From the NCBI GenBank assembly GCA_011523765.1, contig WTGA01000165.1, positions 1-33,042 on the forward strand: DNA of 33,042 bases. Direction: 5' to 3'. Made by a program: the position numbers and the translations under genes. The stretch comes from Gammaproteobacteria bacterium. GTDB lineage: Bacteria > Pseudomonadota > Gammaproteobacteria > Arenicellales > Poriferihabitantaceae. Below are positions 7,876-16,802 of this stretch, piece after piece (the stretch's first letter is position 1; each line of letters opens with the position of its first letter). The notes under the pieces were generated by a model. It did not search any database. It saw nothing but the letters and a program-made list of their open reading frames with translations, and was not told the origin of the DNA.

Positions 7876-8991
7876 CTATCCCACCCCCCTGATGACCCCC
7901 TCAATGATCCGGTCCTGGTCACGGTCTGCAAGATAGGGGTGGATCGGCAGGCTGATCACCTCCCGGGACAACCGGTCCGACACGGCCATGTCTTCGCCTC
8001 CCCACAGTGCATCCGCGAAGGCCGGTTGCCGGTGCAGGGGAGAGGGATAGTAGACGGCGAATGGGATATTCTCCCGCTGCAGTTGTGCACGGACCTGGTC
8101 CCGCCTGGGGGTCCGTATCGTATAGGCTGCCCAGGCACTCCTGCTGTCATCCGGTACCGCAGGCACCGCCACATGCTCGTCGAGCTGCTCGCTGTAATAG
8201 CCCGCGATCTCCTGGCGCCGGTCCAGCTCACCCTCGAAGATTTCCAGCTTGCAGCCAAGGACTGCCGCCTGGATGGTATCCATCCGGCCCGTCACTCCGA
8301 TACGGATGTTCTCGTACTGGGAATCTCCCTTGCCGTGAATCCGTATGGACTCGATCTTTTCCGCCAGTTCATCGGAAGCGGTGAATACGGCACCGCCGTC
8401 CCCATAGCATCCCAGCGGTTTGGCCGGAAAAAAACTGGTGATCGCAATGTCCCCGAAAACACCCGCCTTCCGGCCCCTGTATTCGGCACCAAAACTCTGC
8501 GCGGCATCACTGATCACAAACAGCCCGTTGCGCTCGGCGATCGCCTGTATCTCGTCATGCCGGGCAGGCAGGCCAAACAGGTCCACCGGAATAATCCCCT
8601 TCAGGTTGACCCGGCCCCGGTCCTGTATTTTCCGAATGGCCTCTTCGAGAAGATTGACATCGAGGTTGAAGCTGTTTTCCTCCACATCGACGAAAACCGT
8701 CGTCGCACCCAGCAACGCGACCATTTCCGCGGTTGCGACAAAGGTAAATGGCGGGGCGATAATGCCGTCTCCCGGTCCAACATCATACGCCATCAGGGCC
8801 ATCAGCAGTGCATCGCTTCCACTCGCGGCGGTCAAGACATGCCTGGCGCCGCAATATTCGCCCAACTGCCGTTCCAGGGCCCCGACTTCCGGACCCATGA
8901 TAAACTGGGTGTGCTGCAAGACCCGGTCCAGTGCAGCGCGTATCTCGGGCTCGACAACCTTAAACTGGGCATCCAGATCGACAAATTTCAT
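7876..8991 (-). CDS. DegT/DnrJ/EryC1-family PLP-dependent sugar aminotransferase
   Basis: The family transfers an amino group from an amino acid to a keto-sugar nucleotide, making amino sugars for surface polysaccharides or glycosylated metabolites. The 371-residue protein has the expected fold: SGSDALLMAL (58-67), the PLP-stacking stretch PPFTFVAT (80-87), SDAAQSFGAE with Asp162 contacting the pyridine nitrogen, and SFFPAKPLGCYGDGGA with Lys191 as the Schiff-base lysine. It resembles the WbpE/PglE type most, but the substrate cannot be read from the sequence. Its ATG lies 6 bp after the phosphopantetheinyl transferase stop, so it is the last gene of the ilvA run. No nucleotide-sugar epimerase, dehydrogenase or glycosyltransferase is nearby. 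Confidence 0.93.
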   Translation of the reverse strand: MKFVDLDAQFKVVEPEIRAALDRVLQHTQFIMGPEVGALERQLGEYCGARHVLTAASGSDALLMALMAYDVGPGDGIIAPPFTFVATAEMVALLGATTVFVDVEENSFNLDVNLLEEAIRKIQDRGRVNLKGIIPVDLFGLPARHDEIQAIAERNGLFVISDAAQSFGAEYRGRKAGVFGDIAITSFFPAKPLGCYGDGGAVFTASDELAEKIESIRIHGKGDSQYENIRIGVTGRMDTIQAAVLGCKLEIFEGELDRRQEIAGYYSEQLDEHVAVPAVPDDSRSAWAAYTIRTPRRDQVRAQLQRENIPFAVYYPSPLHRQPAFADALWGGEDMAVSDRLSREVISLPIHPYLADRDQDRIIEGVIRGVG

Positions 8992-8997
8992 TGGCCA

Positions 8998-9801
8998 TTA
9001 CTCCGTTGTGAATCGGTGATCGGGAATCATTGGCGTCAACGGCAAGGGTGATTCCGGCATGGGGGGCTTGCCTGCGTACATGAGAGACGCGGCACCCGGG
9101 ACCGGCAATGCAATCTGCACCCCGTGCAGGGAATCGATTCCTGTACACCTTTCGTCCCCGAACAACCCGCCAACCCGGGTTTTCCAGCGATATCCATGCA
9201 GGTTCCTGAACAGCGACACTTTCCGCATTTCATATCGTATCCCAACTCCCAGCGCCTTGCCATAAGCCTCTTTACGCGTCCAGCACATCAGCATGGCGTT
9301 GTTTTTCTGCTCAGCGGGAAGCACTTCCCAGCTGGACCTTTCCTCAGGGCTGAGTTTTCTGCGGGCCAGCAAACCGGCGTTCACCTTTCGCGGGTAGATT
9401 TCAAGGTCCACACCCAGTTCCGCATTCCAAGCAAAGGCATACAGCGCGTATCCCCGTGACAGGGTATAGTTGAACTTGAGCACACCGGCAAGACCGGGAT
9501 TCCTCAAACAGGGTTTGCCCCGCGTGCCGTATCCGAACTCCAGTTCACAATGCGCCAATCCACTGTACTGAACCAGCAGGGTCCTCAGGACCCTCTTGCC
9601 GCCGAGGGACAGTGCCCGCTTTTCCTGGCCCCGGATATCCGGCGACTTCCCTTCATCGGTCCCGGCAAACCGGGATAAACGGGGACTGGATTGCAGGTCC
9701 ACGAACCACAGATGGACCCCGTTTTCAGGCAGCGGAACACCCGGGCCGGTCTCCACCCATTCCAGGGGGCACTCGGCTACCGCGCCAGGGCGGACTACCA
9801 T
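8998..9801 (-). CDS. 4'-phosphopantetheinyl transferase (Sfp/AcpT type)
   Basis: Such enzymes move the phosphopantetheine arm of CoA onto a serine of acyl- or peptidyl-carrier proteins. The 267-residue protein has the two defining motifs of the Sfp-type family: GVDLE (130-134, magnesium ligands Asp132 and Glu134) and WTRKEAYGKALGVGI (174-188, with Glu178). RGKPCL (95-100) matches the preceding substrate strand. Odd: the FN(x)SHS motif before the metal site reads FNYTLSRG (110-117), so the usual histidine is a leucine. The start overlaps the preceding small gene by 7 bp and the next gene follows after 6 bp, so translation is probably coupled. No carrier-protein or synthase gene is in the window, so the target is unknown; a substitute for AcpS is possible. 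Confidence 0.85.
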   Translation of the reverse strand: MVVRPGAVAECPLEWVETGPGVPLPENGVHLWFVDLQSSPRLSRFAGTDEGKSPDIRGQEKRALSLGGKRVLRTLLVQYSGLAHCELEFGYGTRGKPCLRNPGLAGVLKFNYTLSRGYALYAFAWNAELGVDLEIYPRKVNAGLLARRKLSPEERSSWEVLPAEQKNNAMLMCWTRKEAYGKALGVGIRYEMRKVSLFRNLHGYRWKTRVGGLFGDERCTGIDSLHGVQIALPVPGAASLMYAGKPPMPESPLPLTPMIPDHRFTTE

Positions 9802-10022
9802 TGTTCGAATACAGGCCCGAAATTATTGATCTGCGCAAGTGCGGTCTCTTCCACCGAAGCATCGTACCCCTGTTGTTTTTTTTTGATGATCCGGTACTGC
9901 AAACCCTGTTTGTCAAAAAGGCAGGTGGTCCGGGGCAACCGCAGCTCAACCATGAACCCTTCACCGGGAATGTTGTAAATTCCCCCCAGTTCCACCTCTT
10001 CGGACAAATCGATGTCATCCAC
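9795..10022 (-). CDS. Unidentified small protein between ilvA and the PPTase gene
   Basis: I do not recognise this product. From the chosen GTG (SD-like GAGG and GGAA 7-15 nt upstream) it is 75 residues, starting VDDIDLSEEVELGGIYN. A TTG at 10040 that overlaps the ilvA stop (TTGA) would give 81 residues but has no ribosome site. The sequence is acidic at the start, then has a likely beta-rich core (GEGFMVELRLPRTTCLFDKQGLQYRIIKKK) and a C-terminus QINNFGPVFEQW. No signal peptide, membrane segment or metal motif. It overlaps the PPTase start by 7 bp and follows ilvA closely, which argues that it is a real, co-translated gene. Confidence 0.7.
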   Translation of the reverse strand: MDDIDLSEEVELGGIYNIPGEGFMVELRLPRTTCLFDKQGLQYRIIKKKQQGYDASVEETALAQINNFGPVFEQW

Positions 10023-10036
10023 TGTTGATTCCGGCC

Positions 10037-11578
10037 TCAACGCATAAACAGTTTGTAAACAGGGTTCTCGGTTTCTTCCCGATAACCATACCCCAAATTG
10101 ACCAGAAAATGGTCAAATTCACCGGATTCCCGGGGCGGAATCTGTATGCCGCACAGTACGCGGCCGAAATCCGACCCGTGGTTGCGGTAATGGAACAACG
10201 TAATGTTCCAGGTCTTGCCCAACTGGTCCAGGAAATCTCCCAGGGCACCGGGCCTTTCTGGAAACTCAAAACTGAACAACCGTTCATTGGTCATTTCGGG
10301 GACCCGGCCGCCCACCATGTACCGGGCGTGGATTTTTGCAATTTCGTTGTCGGTCAAATCGAGGCAGGGAATCCCTTTGGCCGCCAGTTTGGAGATCAGG
10401 TCTTCGATCTCGCTTTTCCGGGTGATCTGGACACCGAGGAAAATATTCGCTTCCTTGTCATTGGCAAATCGATAGTTGAATTCCGACACGCTCCGGTTGC
10501 CCAGCGTATGGTAAAACCGTCGGAAACTGCCCCTGGTTTCGGGAATGGACACCGCGAGGATGGCTTCCCTGCGCTCACCGATCTCGGCCCGCTCCGACAC
10601 ATGTCTCAAGCGGTCAAAATTCATGTTGGCACCCGAGGCGATGGCGACCAGATTCCTGTTCTGCGGCCGCATTCCGGGGTTGGACGGGTTCTCCTTGATC
10701 CACCGCTTGATCCCCGCGGCCGACAGCGCACCGGAGGGTTCGAAAATCGTGCGCGTGTCTTCATACAGATCCTTCACCGCCGCACAAATCTCATCGGTAC
10801 TGACCCGGACCACCTCATCGACAAAATCCCGGCATATTCTGAAATTCTCCTTTCCGACCCGGTTGGCCGCGACCCCGTCGGCGAAAATACCGACCCGGTC
10901 CAGCCGGATCCTTTTCCCCGCCTTCAGTGACCGGTACAGGGCATCGGAGTTGTACGGTTCGACCCCGATTATCCTGACGTCCGGCCGAAGCTGCTTGACA
11001 TAAACGGCGATTCCCGCGATCAGGCCCCCGCCTCCCACCGGCACAAAAATAGCTTCCAGCGGACCGGAGTGCTGTTTCAGCAGTTCCAGGCCAACCGTTC
11101 CCTGTCCGGCAATGATCAGGGGATCATCGAAGGGACTGATCAGTTCCCGGCCCTGCCCTGCGCAGATTTCCCGGGCATACTCGAACGCTTCATTGTAGCT
11201 GTCCCCGACCAGCTTCACTTTCGCACCCCAGCGCCTGACGGCGTCCACCTTGATGGACGGGGAGGTCACCGGCATCACGATGAGCGCCTTGCATCCAAGT
11301 TGCTTCGCGCTCATGGCAACCCCCTGGGCATGATTGCCGGCCGAGGCCGCCACCACCCCGCGGCCGAGCATCTCCGGGCTCAGGCTGACCATTTTGTTGT
11401 ACGCGCCCCGAATCTTGTAGCAAAAGATGGGGTGGGCATCTTCCCGCTTCAGCCAGATGTTCTCACCGAGCCGGTCCGACAGCAGTTCCATCCGCTCCAG
11501 CGGAGTTTCCCGGGTCACTTCGTACACCCTGGAATTGAGGATGGATTTCAGGTAATTGACGGGGTAGTCGCTGGACAT
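10037..11578 (-). CDS. ilvA: Threonine deaminase (threonine ammonia-lyase), biosynthetic
   Basis: IlvA makes 2-oxobutanoate from threonine, the first committed step to isoleucine. I chose the ATG at MSSDYPVNYLKSIL (513 residues; E. coli has 514); an upstream in-frame start adds 44 residues without family resemblance. The PLP domain has the Schiff-base lysine in CYKIRGAYNKM, the SAGNHAQG loop, the glycine-rich PVGGGGLIAGIA phosphate site and EPSGALS. Two ACT-like regulatory domains follow (about 330-420 and 425-513; AILAVSIPETRGSF... and LFSFEFPERPGALGDFL), so isoleucine feedback and valine activation are expected. It heads a run with the small gene, PPTase and aminotransferase, and has its own promoter candidates upstream. 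Confidence 0.96.
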   Translation of the reverse strand: MSSDYPVNYLKSILNSRVYEVTRETPLERMELLSDRLGENIWLKREDAHPIFCYKIRGAYNKMVSLSPEMLGRGVVAASAGNHAQGVAMSAKQLGCKALIVMPVTSPSIKVDAVRRWGAKVKLVGDSYNEAFEYAREICAGQGRELISPFDDPLIIAGQGTVGLELLKQHSGPLEAIFVPVGGGGLIAGIAVYVKQLRPDVRIIGVEPYNSDALYRSLKAGKRIRLDRVGIFADGVAANRVGKENFRICRDFVDEVVRVSTDEICAAVKDLYEDTRTIFEPSGALSAAGIKRWIKENPSNPGMRPQNRNLVAIASGANMNFDRLRHVSERAEIGERREAILAVSIPETRGSFRRFYHTLGNRSVSEFNYRFANDKEANIFLGVQITRKSEIEDLISKLAAKGIPCLDLTDNEIAKIHARYMVGGRVPEMTNERLFSFEFPERPGALGDFLDQLGKTWNITLFHYRNHGSDFGRVLCGIQIPPRESGEFDHFLVNLGYGYREETENPVYKLFMR

Positions 11579-11635
11579 GTTCACCAGTACTGGAAAATAA
11601 TCGGCATCCTGTGGCGGATTCACGGGACAGGGCAG

Positions 11636-11694
11636 ATTATAAACGATCCCCTGCCCGAATCCTCCGATTATTGGACCAATCGTCCCGCTGTCAT
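11636..11694 (-). promoter_or_regulatory. Candidate sigma-70 promoter(s) for ilvA
   Basis: On the minus strand ATGACA (11689-11694) and AATAAT (11667-11672) are separated by 16 bp, each with five of six consensus bases. A second perfect TATAAT lies nearer the gene (11636-11641) but lacks a good -35. A short palindrome, ATTGGACCAAT (11670-11680), covers the end of the first -10 and its spacer and could be an operator. The choice between the two start points cannot be made from sequence. Confidence 0.45.
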
Positions 11695-11760
11695 CCGGCA
11701 GGCCCGGCACATCGAATTGAAATTTATTTTATGGATTATCGGTGCATGAATCGTTTAATT

Positions 11761-11769
11761 TGGTAAGAT
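11761..11769 (+). promoter_or_regulatory. Candidate extended -10 promoter for the Pcm-like gene
   Basis: TGGTAAGAT has an extended TGn followed by TAAGAT (four of six matches to TATAAT), in a distinctly AT-rich stretch. I see no matching -35. Transcription from here would give a leader of about 30 nt before the ATG at 11805. Confidence 0.3.
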
Positions 11770-11804
11770 TCGCCGGTTACCGAACAACAATCTGCCCCTT
11801 CGCA

Positions 11805-12458
11805 ATGGATTTTGAGACTGCACGCATCAATATGGTCGAACAGCAAATTCGACCCTGGAACGTCCTGGAAACCCGGACGCTCCGTGCACTCACCGAAATC
11901 CGGCGCGAAGATTTTGTTCTGGAACCGTACCAGCATCTTGCTTTTGCGGATGTGCAGGTCCCGATGAATGATGAGGAATTCATGCTGGAGCCCAAGGTCG
12001 GGGCCAGAATGATTGAGGCACTCGCTCTCTCATCCGATCACCGGGTACTCGAAATCGGCACCGGAACCGGCTATCTGACTGCCATACTGGCCTCCCTCTG
12101 CCGCCATGTCACCAGTATTGAGATTGATGAGAAGCTCCATGGTCTCGCCGGCAGGAATCTGGACCGGGCCGGCATCGGGAATATCGAACTGTTGCAGGAT
12201 GACTGTTTTCGCTATTGCGCGGAAACCGCAAACCAGGACCGGTCCTTCGACCGGATATTGATCTCCGGTTCCCTGCCACAGGTGGATGAAAGATTCATCC
12301 GCCTGGTGCAGGACGATGGACAGGCCGTCGGCATCGAAGGGCGTGACCCGGCGATGCAGGTCGTCATTTTACGGCCGGACGGTACCCGGCAGTCATTGTT
12401 CGAAACCAGTGTGCCCAGATTACGCAATGTAATCGATGAGTGTGAATTTATATTTTGA
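11805..12458 (+). CDS. Protein-L-isoaspartate O-methyltransferase-family protein (non-canonical)
   Basis: A 217-residue SAM-dependent methyltransferase of the Pcm fold. I chose the ATG at MDFETARINMVEQQIRPWNV, which matches the family's N-terminal helix. Motif I is VLEIGTGTGYLTAIL (81-95), followed by the acidic end of beta-2 (SIEIDEKL) and GNIELLQDDCF. Canonical repair enzymes have a TISxP-type substrate loop; here that position reads EEFMLEPKVGARM (57-69), so activity on isoaspartyl residues is doubtful. A TolC-family gene follows 26 bp downstream, a pairing often seen in gammaproteobacteria. The true substrate is unknown. Cytoplasmic: no signal peptide. Confidence 0.85.
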   Translation: MDFETARINMVEQQIRPWNVLETRTLRALTEIRREDFVLEPYQHLAFADVQVPMNDEEFMLEPKVGARMIEALALSSDHRVLEIGTGTGYLTAILASLCRHVTSIEIDEKLHGLAGRNLDRAGIGNIELLQDDCFRYCAETANQDRSFDRILISGSLPQVDERFIRLVQDDGQAVGIEGRDPAMQVVILRPDGTRQSLFETSVPRLRNVIDECEFIF

Positions 12459-12484
12459 CCCATCCGGAAAAGAGTCAATCGGAA

Positions 12485-13801
12485 ATGAAACGGTTCTGCC
12501 TTCGCACAGTGCTCACCGCCTCCTTGTGTGTCGCCGGGTTGCCGGGTATCGATCAGGCCAAAGCCTCGGATTTATGGGAAATCTATGAACTGGCCCTGGC
12601 AAACGACCCGGGTTTCCAGGCGGAAGTGCTGGCCCATGAAGCGGCTGAACTGAACCGGCCCCTGGATCAATCCGTTTTCCGCCCCGCGGTGACATCGAAT
12701 GCAGAGCTCGGGAGACAGCGGTCCGATGCGACCGGCACCAATCGGACCAGTGACGACAATCAGCTGAGCGTCCAGGCATCACTGTCGATTTATGACCGCC
12801 CCGGCCGCATCAAAATTGCACAAACTGAAATCCGGATACGGGCCTCCGAATACATGCTGGCAAATGCCCGGCATGATTTGATGTTGCGGGTGGCAGAACG
12901 GTATTTCAACATTCTGGCGGCACAGGATGCCCGGGAAGTGGCAAGGCTGGAAAAAATTGCCATCCGCCGGCAGATGGACCTTGCCGATGAAAGGCTGGAA
13001 GTGGGACTGGGCACCCAGACAGATTTTTTCGATGCCAAGGCTCGCTTCAAACAGGCTGAAGCCAATGAAATCCAGGCGCAGAACCTGATCAACAGCCATG
13101 TTGCCGCACTGAAGGAGATGATCGGAGTGACCCCGGAAGCCCTGTCGCCCCTGGGTGCGGATGCCCCGCTCGTGTTACCGGTTCCCGATGATATCCATGC
13201 CTGGGTCGACAAGGCGCTGGCACAGAATGTCCCATTGCGGGTCCAGTCCCTGAACTCGGAGATCGCCCTGATTGAAATGGACCGGCAGAAGAGCATGACC
13301 CGCCCGACCGTGAGCCTGGGAGCCGAGTACCGCTGGCAGGACTCCAATGTGATGTCCGCTTCACCCGATGATTCCACCACCACGTCCGTGGGGCTTACCG
13401 TGCGGTATCCACTGTATCACGGAGGGGGCATCCAGTTGCTCACCCGGCAGGCCGGGGTCCTGTACAACCGGGAAAACCGGCTGCTTGAACAGGCACGCAG
13501 ACTGGCTTCTTCGCAGACCACCTCGGCTTTTCTGGATGTCACCAGCAGCGTCAGCCAGGTCGAAGCGTTGTTCGAGGCCATTGCTGCCGGGGAAAGTGCA
13601 CTGGAAGCCAAGGAAGAGGGATTCCGTGCAGGGCTGACCACCAACCTGGATGTGCTGGATGCACAACGCGACCTGTCCATCTCCCGCACCAACTATCTTC
13701 GTGCACGATACAACTACATCCTGTCCGTTCTCCACCTGGAAAGGTCAGCAGGACAGCTGGATGAAGAAGATATCAGGCGGGTGAACAGCTGGCTGGACTA
13801 G
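12485..13801 (+). CDS. tolC: TolC-family outer-membrane efflux protein
   Basis: TolC forms the trimeric outer-membrane channel of tripartite pumps and type I secretion. I chose the ATG at MKRFCLRTVLTASLC because it yields a signal peptide (basic start, hydrophobic core, cleavage after AKA at residue 27) and has an SD-like GGAAAAGAG upstream. The mature protein shows the family's internal duplication: two long helical regions with the repeats DLWEIYELALANDPGFQA, near the start, and LYHGGGIQLLTRQAGVLYNRENRLLEQA in the second half, plus TNLDVLDAQRDL near the end. 438 residues is in the normal range. It follows the Pcm-like gene by 26 bp. Pump partners are not in the window. Confidence 0.93.
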   Translation: MKRFCLRTVLTASLCVAGLPGIDQAKASDLWEIYELALANDPGFQAEVLAHEAAELNRPLDQSVFRPAVTSNAELGRQRSDATGTNRTSDDNQLSVQASLSIYDRPGRIKIAQTEIRIRASEYMLANARHDLMLRVAERYFNILAAQDAREVARLEKIAIRRQMDLADERLEVGLGTQTDFFDAKARFKQAEANEIQAQNLINSHVAALKEMIGVTPEALSPLGADAPLVLPVPDDIHAWVDKALAQNVPLRVQSLNSEIALIEMDRQKSMTRPTVSLGAEYRWQDSNVMSASPDDSTTTSVGLTVRYPLYHGGGIQLLTRQAGVLYNRENRLLEQARRLASSQTTSAFLDVTSSVSQVEALFEAIAAGESALEAKEEGFRAGLTTNLDVLDAQRDLSISRTNYLRARYNYILSVLHLERSAGQLDEEDIRRVNSWLD

Positions 13802-13830
13802 CGGACGGACAGGCGTGACCCGGCCCCCGG

Positions 13831-15282
13831 TCACCCCTTCCAGAAAACCGGGGATACCAGCACGAGCAGGGTAAACAATTCCAGCCGCCCCAGCAGCATG
13901 GCAAAGGTCAGGATGATCTTCCCGGTATCTGTGATGCTGCTGTAGTCATGGGCCACGTCTCCCAGCCCGGGACCCAGGTTGTTCAAACACGCGGACACGG
14001 CAGAGAACGCGGTCATCAGATCGACACCCGTTGCCAGCATCATGATAAACAGGACCAGGTAACTGAACAGGTAGAGAGACAAAAACCCCCAGACCGCGTT
14101 GATCACATCATCCTTGACCGCTCTCCCTCCCAGCTTGATGGGAATCAGTGCATTCGGATGTACGAGTTTCGATATCTCTCTCTCACCCTGCTTGAACAAC
14201 AGTAAAACCCTGATTACCTTGATGCCGCCGGCAGTCGAGCCTGCACAACCCCCTGCAGCGCTCAGCAAAACCAGCAGTATCGGGATGAACGTCGGCCACA
14301 CCGTATAGTCCGTGGTGACAAACCCGGTGGTCGTCACCATGGAAACCGTCTGTACAATTCCCTGAATCACGGTCTCGTCAAGTTCCAGGTAGATGTCGTG
14401 TCCGATCAGCATCACCGTGGTGAGGAGGATCATGGCGAAGATGATCCCGATATAGGCCCTGGCCTCCGGGTCCCGCAGGTAGACCGCGACATTGCGAAAC
14501 CGGACGGCCGAAAAATGCAGGGCAAAATTCAGGCCCGCCAAGATCATGAACAGGGCCGCCAGCAAATAGATGGTATTGTTCTGGAAATAGCCGAGGTTGT
14601 CATCGTGGATGGAAAACCCGCCAATCGCGATCGTGGAAAAAGCATGGCAAATCGCATTGAACCAGTCCATCCCGGCCGCAAAATAGGCCACCCCGCATAC
14701 CACGGTCAACGCGAGGTAGATATACCAGATCGCCTTGGCCGTTTCCTTGATCCGGGGAGTCAGCTTGTTGTCTTTCATGGGGCCGGGGGTTTCCGCCCGG
14801 TACAACTGCATACCGCCGACCCCCAGGGCCGGCATGACCGCCACCGCGAGCACGATAATTCCCATGCCCCCGAGCCATTGCAGCTGCTGCCGGTAATACA
14901 GCGCCGACCGCGGCAATTGATCAATATTGGTCAGGATCGTCGCGCCCGTGGTTGTCAAGCCTGACGAAGATTCAAAAATGGCTTCCACCAGGCTCAGCTC
15001 AGGTTCGTCCAGCAGTACCAGGGGGACCGCGGCCATCATGGACAGCACCACCCAGATCAGGACGACAATCAGGAATCCCTCCCTGAACCTGAGCTCGCTC
15101 TGATAGTGCCTGACCGGATACCACAGAAGCATTCCAATGAAAAAAATCAGCAACAGGCAGAACAGGAAGGTATTGTGCTCACCATCGCCAAAGTAAACCG
15201 ATATTGCAATGGGCGGCACCAGGGTGATACTGAACCAGGCCGTCAGTATCCCGAGAATTTTAAGAATGCCGTGGACCCGCAT
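13831..15282 (-). CDS. trkH: Trk potassium uptake system membrane subunit TrkH
   Basis: TrkH is the potassium-translocating subunit at the inner membrane, gated by TrkA. The 483-residue protein has about ten membrane segments and the four pore loops of the family: SSSGLTTTGAT (first), FSTIAIGGFS (second), SMVTTTGFVTTD (third) and SACLNNLGPGLG (fourth). Each carries the conserved filter glycine. GGCAGSTAGGIKVIR, characteristic of TrkH, lies between the last two loops. It lies 123 bp downstream of trkA on the same strand and converges with tolC. It is the last gene of the def-fmt-rsmB-trkA block. Confidence 0.97.
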   Translation of the reverse strand: MRVHGILKILGILTAWFSITLVPPIAISVYFGDGEHNTFLFCLLLIFFIGMLLWYPVRHYQSELRFREGFLIVVLIWVVLSMMAAVPLVLLDEPELSLVEAIFESSSGLTTTGATILTNIDQLPRSALYYRQQLQWLGGMGIIVLAVAVMPALGVGGMQLYRAETPGPMKDNKLTPRIKETAKAIWYIYLALTVVCGVAYFAAGMDWFNAICHAFSTIAIGGFSIHDDNLGYFQNNTIYLLAALFMILAGLNFALHFSAVRFRNVAVYLRDPEARAYIGIIFAMILLTTVMLIGHDIYLELDETVIQGIVQTVSMVTTTGFVTTDYTVWPTFIPILLVLLSAAGGCAGSTAGGIKVIRVLLLFKQGEREISKLVHPNALIPIKLGGRAVKDDVINAVWGFLSLYLFSYLVLFIMMLATGVDLMTAFSAVSACLNNLGPGLGDVAHDYSSITDTGKIILTFAMLLGRLELFTLLVLVSPVFWKG

Positions 15283-15405
15283 TGCTGTTCCCTGTTCAAC
15301 GCCCCCTTGCGGGGAGACCGGCGGGCCCGGGCTTTCTCTTCACCGGCTGCCTGCCGCGAACAGCCCGATGGTCCATTGAAGTCCGTACTGGCATGGGCAG
15401 CGATC

Positions 15406-16782
15406 CTAAAAAAAGGTGGCGGAGACCTGGAACAACCGTTCCACATCCGGGATCCGGCGTTTGTCGATGACCAGGATGATCACGTGATCGCCGTCCTGGA
15501 CCACCGCATCCTCCTCCAGATTGATCAACTCGTCATCCCGCATGATGGCACCGATCGTTGCGCCCTCCGGCAGCCTGATTTCCGCGAGCCGGCGACCCAC
15601 CATTTTTGACGTCTTCCGGTCTCCATGCGCAACGGCTTCGATGGCTTCCGCCACGCCCCGCCGCAGGGAGTGTGCCGCGACCACATCCCCTCTTCTTACA
15701 TGCGTCAGCAAGGTGCTGACGGTGCTCTGCTGCGGTGAAATGGCAATATCCAGCACGCTGCTCTGGATCAAATCAATGTAGGCAAGCCGGTTGACAATGG
15801 CCATGACCCGTCTGGCGCCCAGCCGCTTGGCGAGCATGGCCGAAAGGATGTTCGCCTCATCATCATTGGTCAGCGAACAAAACAGTTCCATGCTGTCTAT
15901 ATTTTCCTGGCGCAACAGTTCTTCATCCGCCGCATCGCCCTCCAGCACCACGGTATTGTCCAACCGTTCCGATACCCGTTTTGCGCGGGCCTTGTCACGC
16001 TCAATGAGCTTGACGTGAAACTTGCTGGTTTCGAGGGACTTGGCCAGCCTGTAGCCGATATTTCCGGCCCCGGCAAGGATGACCTTCTTCCCGACTTCCT
16101 CAATGCTCCTCAGTTCCTGCATGACCGTCTTGATATTTCCCTGGGTGGCAATGAAGAAGACCTCGTCATCGGCTTCGATAATCGTATTGCCGGTGGGAAT
16201 GATCGCCCGGTCTTTCCGGTATATGGCCACAACCCGGGTTTTCACCGAAGGCAGGTGATCTTTCAGGTGTCTCAGCTCGTGGCCGACCAGCGCACCTCCA
16301 TAGTACGCCTTGAGCCCCACCAGGCGGATCTTGCCATCTGCGAAATCAATGACCTGCAATGCACCCGGGTATTCGATCAGGCGGTGAATCTGTTCCGTAA
16401 TGATCTCTTCAGGGCTGATAATCAGGTCAATGGGAATCGATCCCCGGTTGTACAACTCCGGGTGGGCAAGGAAATCCGCAGACCGGACACGGGCGATTTT
16501 CTTGGGTGTGTGGAACAGCGTATGCGCCACCTGGCAGGCCACCATGTTGACTTCGTCCGAATTGGTCACCGCCAGCACCAGGTCCCCGTCATCTGCCCCG
16601 GCCCGTTTCAACACGCTGGGAGAAGAGGCATTGCCCTGGATGGTGCGGATATCCAGACGGTCCTGGATCTTTTCAAGAATTTCCCGGTTGCGGTCAACCA
16701 GCGTGATATCGTTCTCTTCCTTGGAAAGGTTTTCAGCGATGGATGCCCCCACCTGACCACTGCCGAGAATAATGATTTTCAT
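15406..16782 (-). CDS. trkA: Trk potassium uptake regulatory subunit TrkA
   Basis: TrkA is the peripheral NAD(H)/nucleotide-binding subunit that controls TrkH. The chosen ATG (MKIIILGSGQVGASIAENL) gives 458 residues, the same as E. coli TrkA; an in-frame start 42 bp upstream gives a non-conserved extension. The protein is a duplicated RCK unit: the first Rossmann motif is GSGQVG (7-12), the second KVILAGAGNIG near residue 230. Each half ends with a TrkA-C domain (IIPTGNTIIEADDEVFF and the C-terminal AVVQDGDHVIILV). It sits 20 bp after rsmB and before trkH. Confidence 0.97.
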   Translation of the reverse strand: MKIIILGSGQVGASIAENLSKEENDITLVDRNREILEKIQDRLDIRTIQGNASSPSVLKRAGADDGDLVLAVTNSDEVNMVACQVAHTLFHTPKKIARVRSADFLAHPELYNRGSIPIDLIISPEEIITEQIHRLIEYPGALQVIDFADGKIRLVGLKAYYGGALVGHELRHLKDHLPSVKTRVVAIYRKDRAIIPTGNTIIEADDEVFFIATQGNIKTVMQELRSIEEVGKKVILAGAGNIGYRLAKSLETSKFHVKLIERDKARAKRVSERLDNTVVLEGDAADEELLRQENIDSMELFCSLTNDDEANILSAMLAKRLGARRVMAIVNRLAYIDLIQSSVLDIAISPQQSTVSTLLTHVRRGDVVAAHSLRRGVAEAIEAVAHGDRKTSKMVGRRLAEIRLPEGATIGAIMRDDELINLEEDAVVQDGDHVIILVIDKRRIPDVERLFQVSATFF

Positions 16783-16802
16783 TGTCTTGTAATGATCCTG
16801 GT

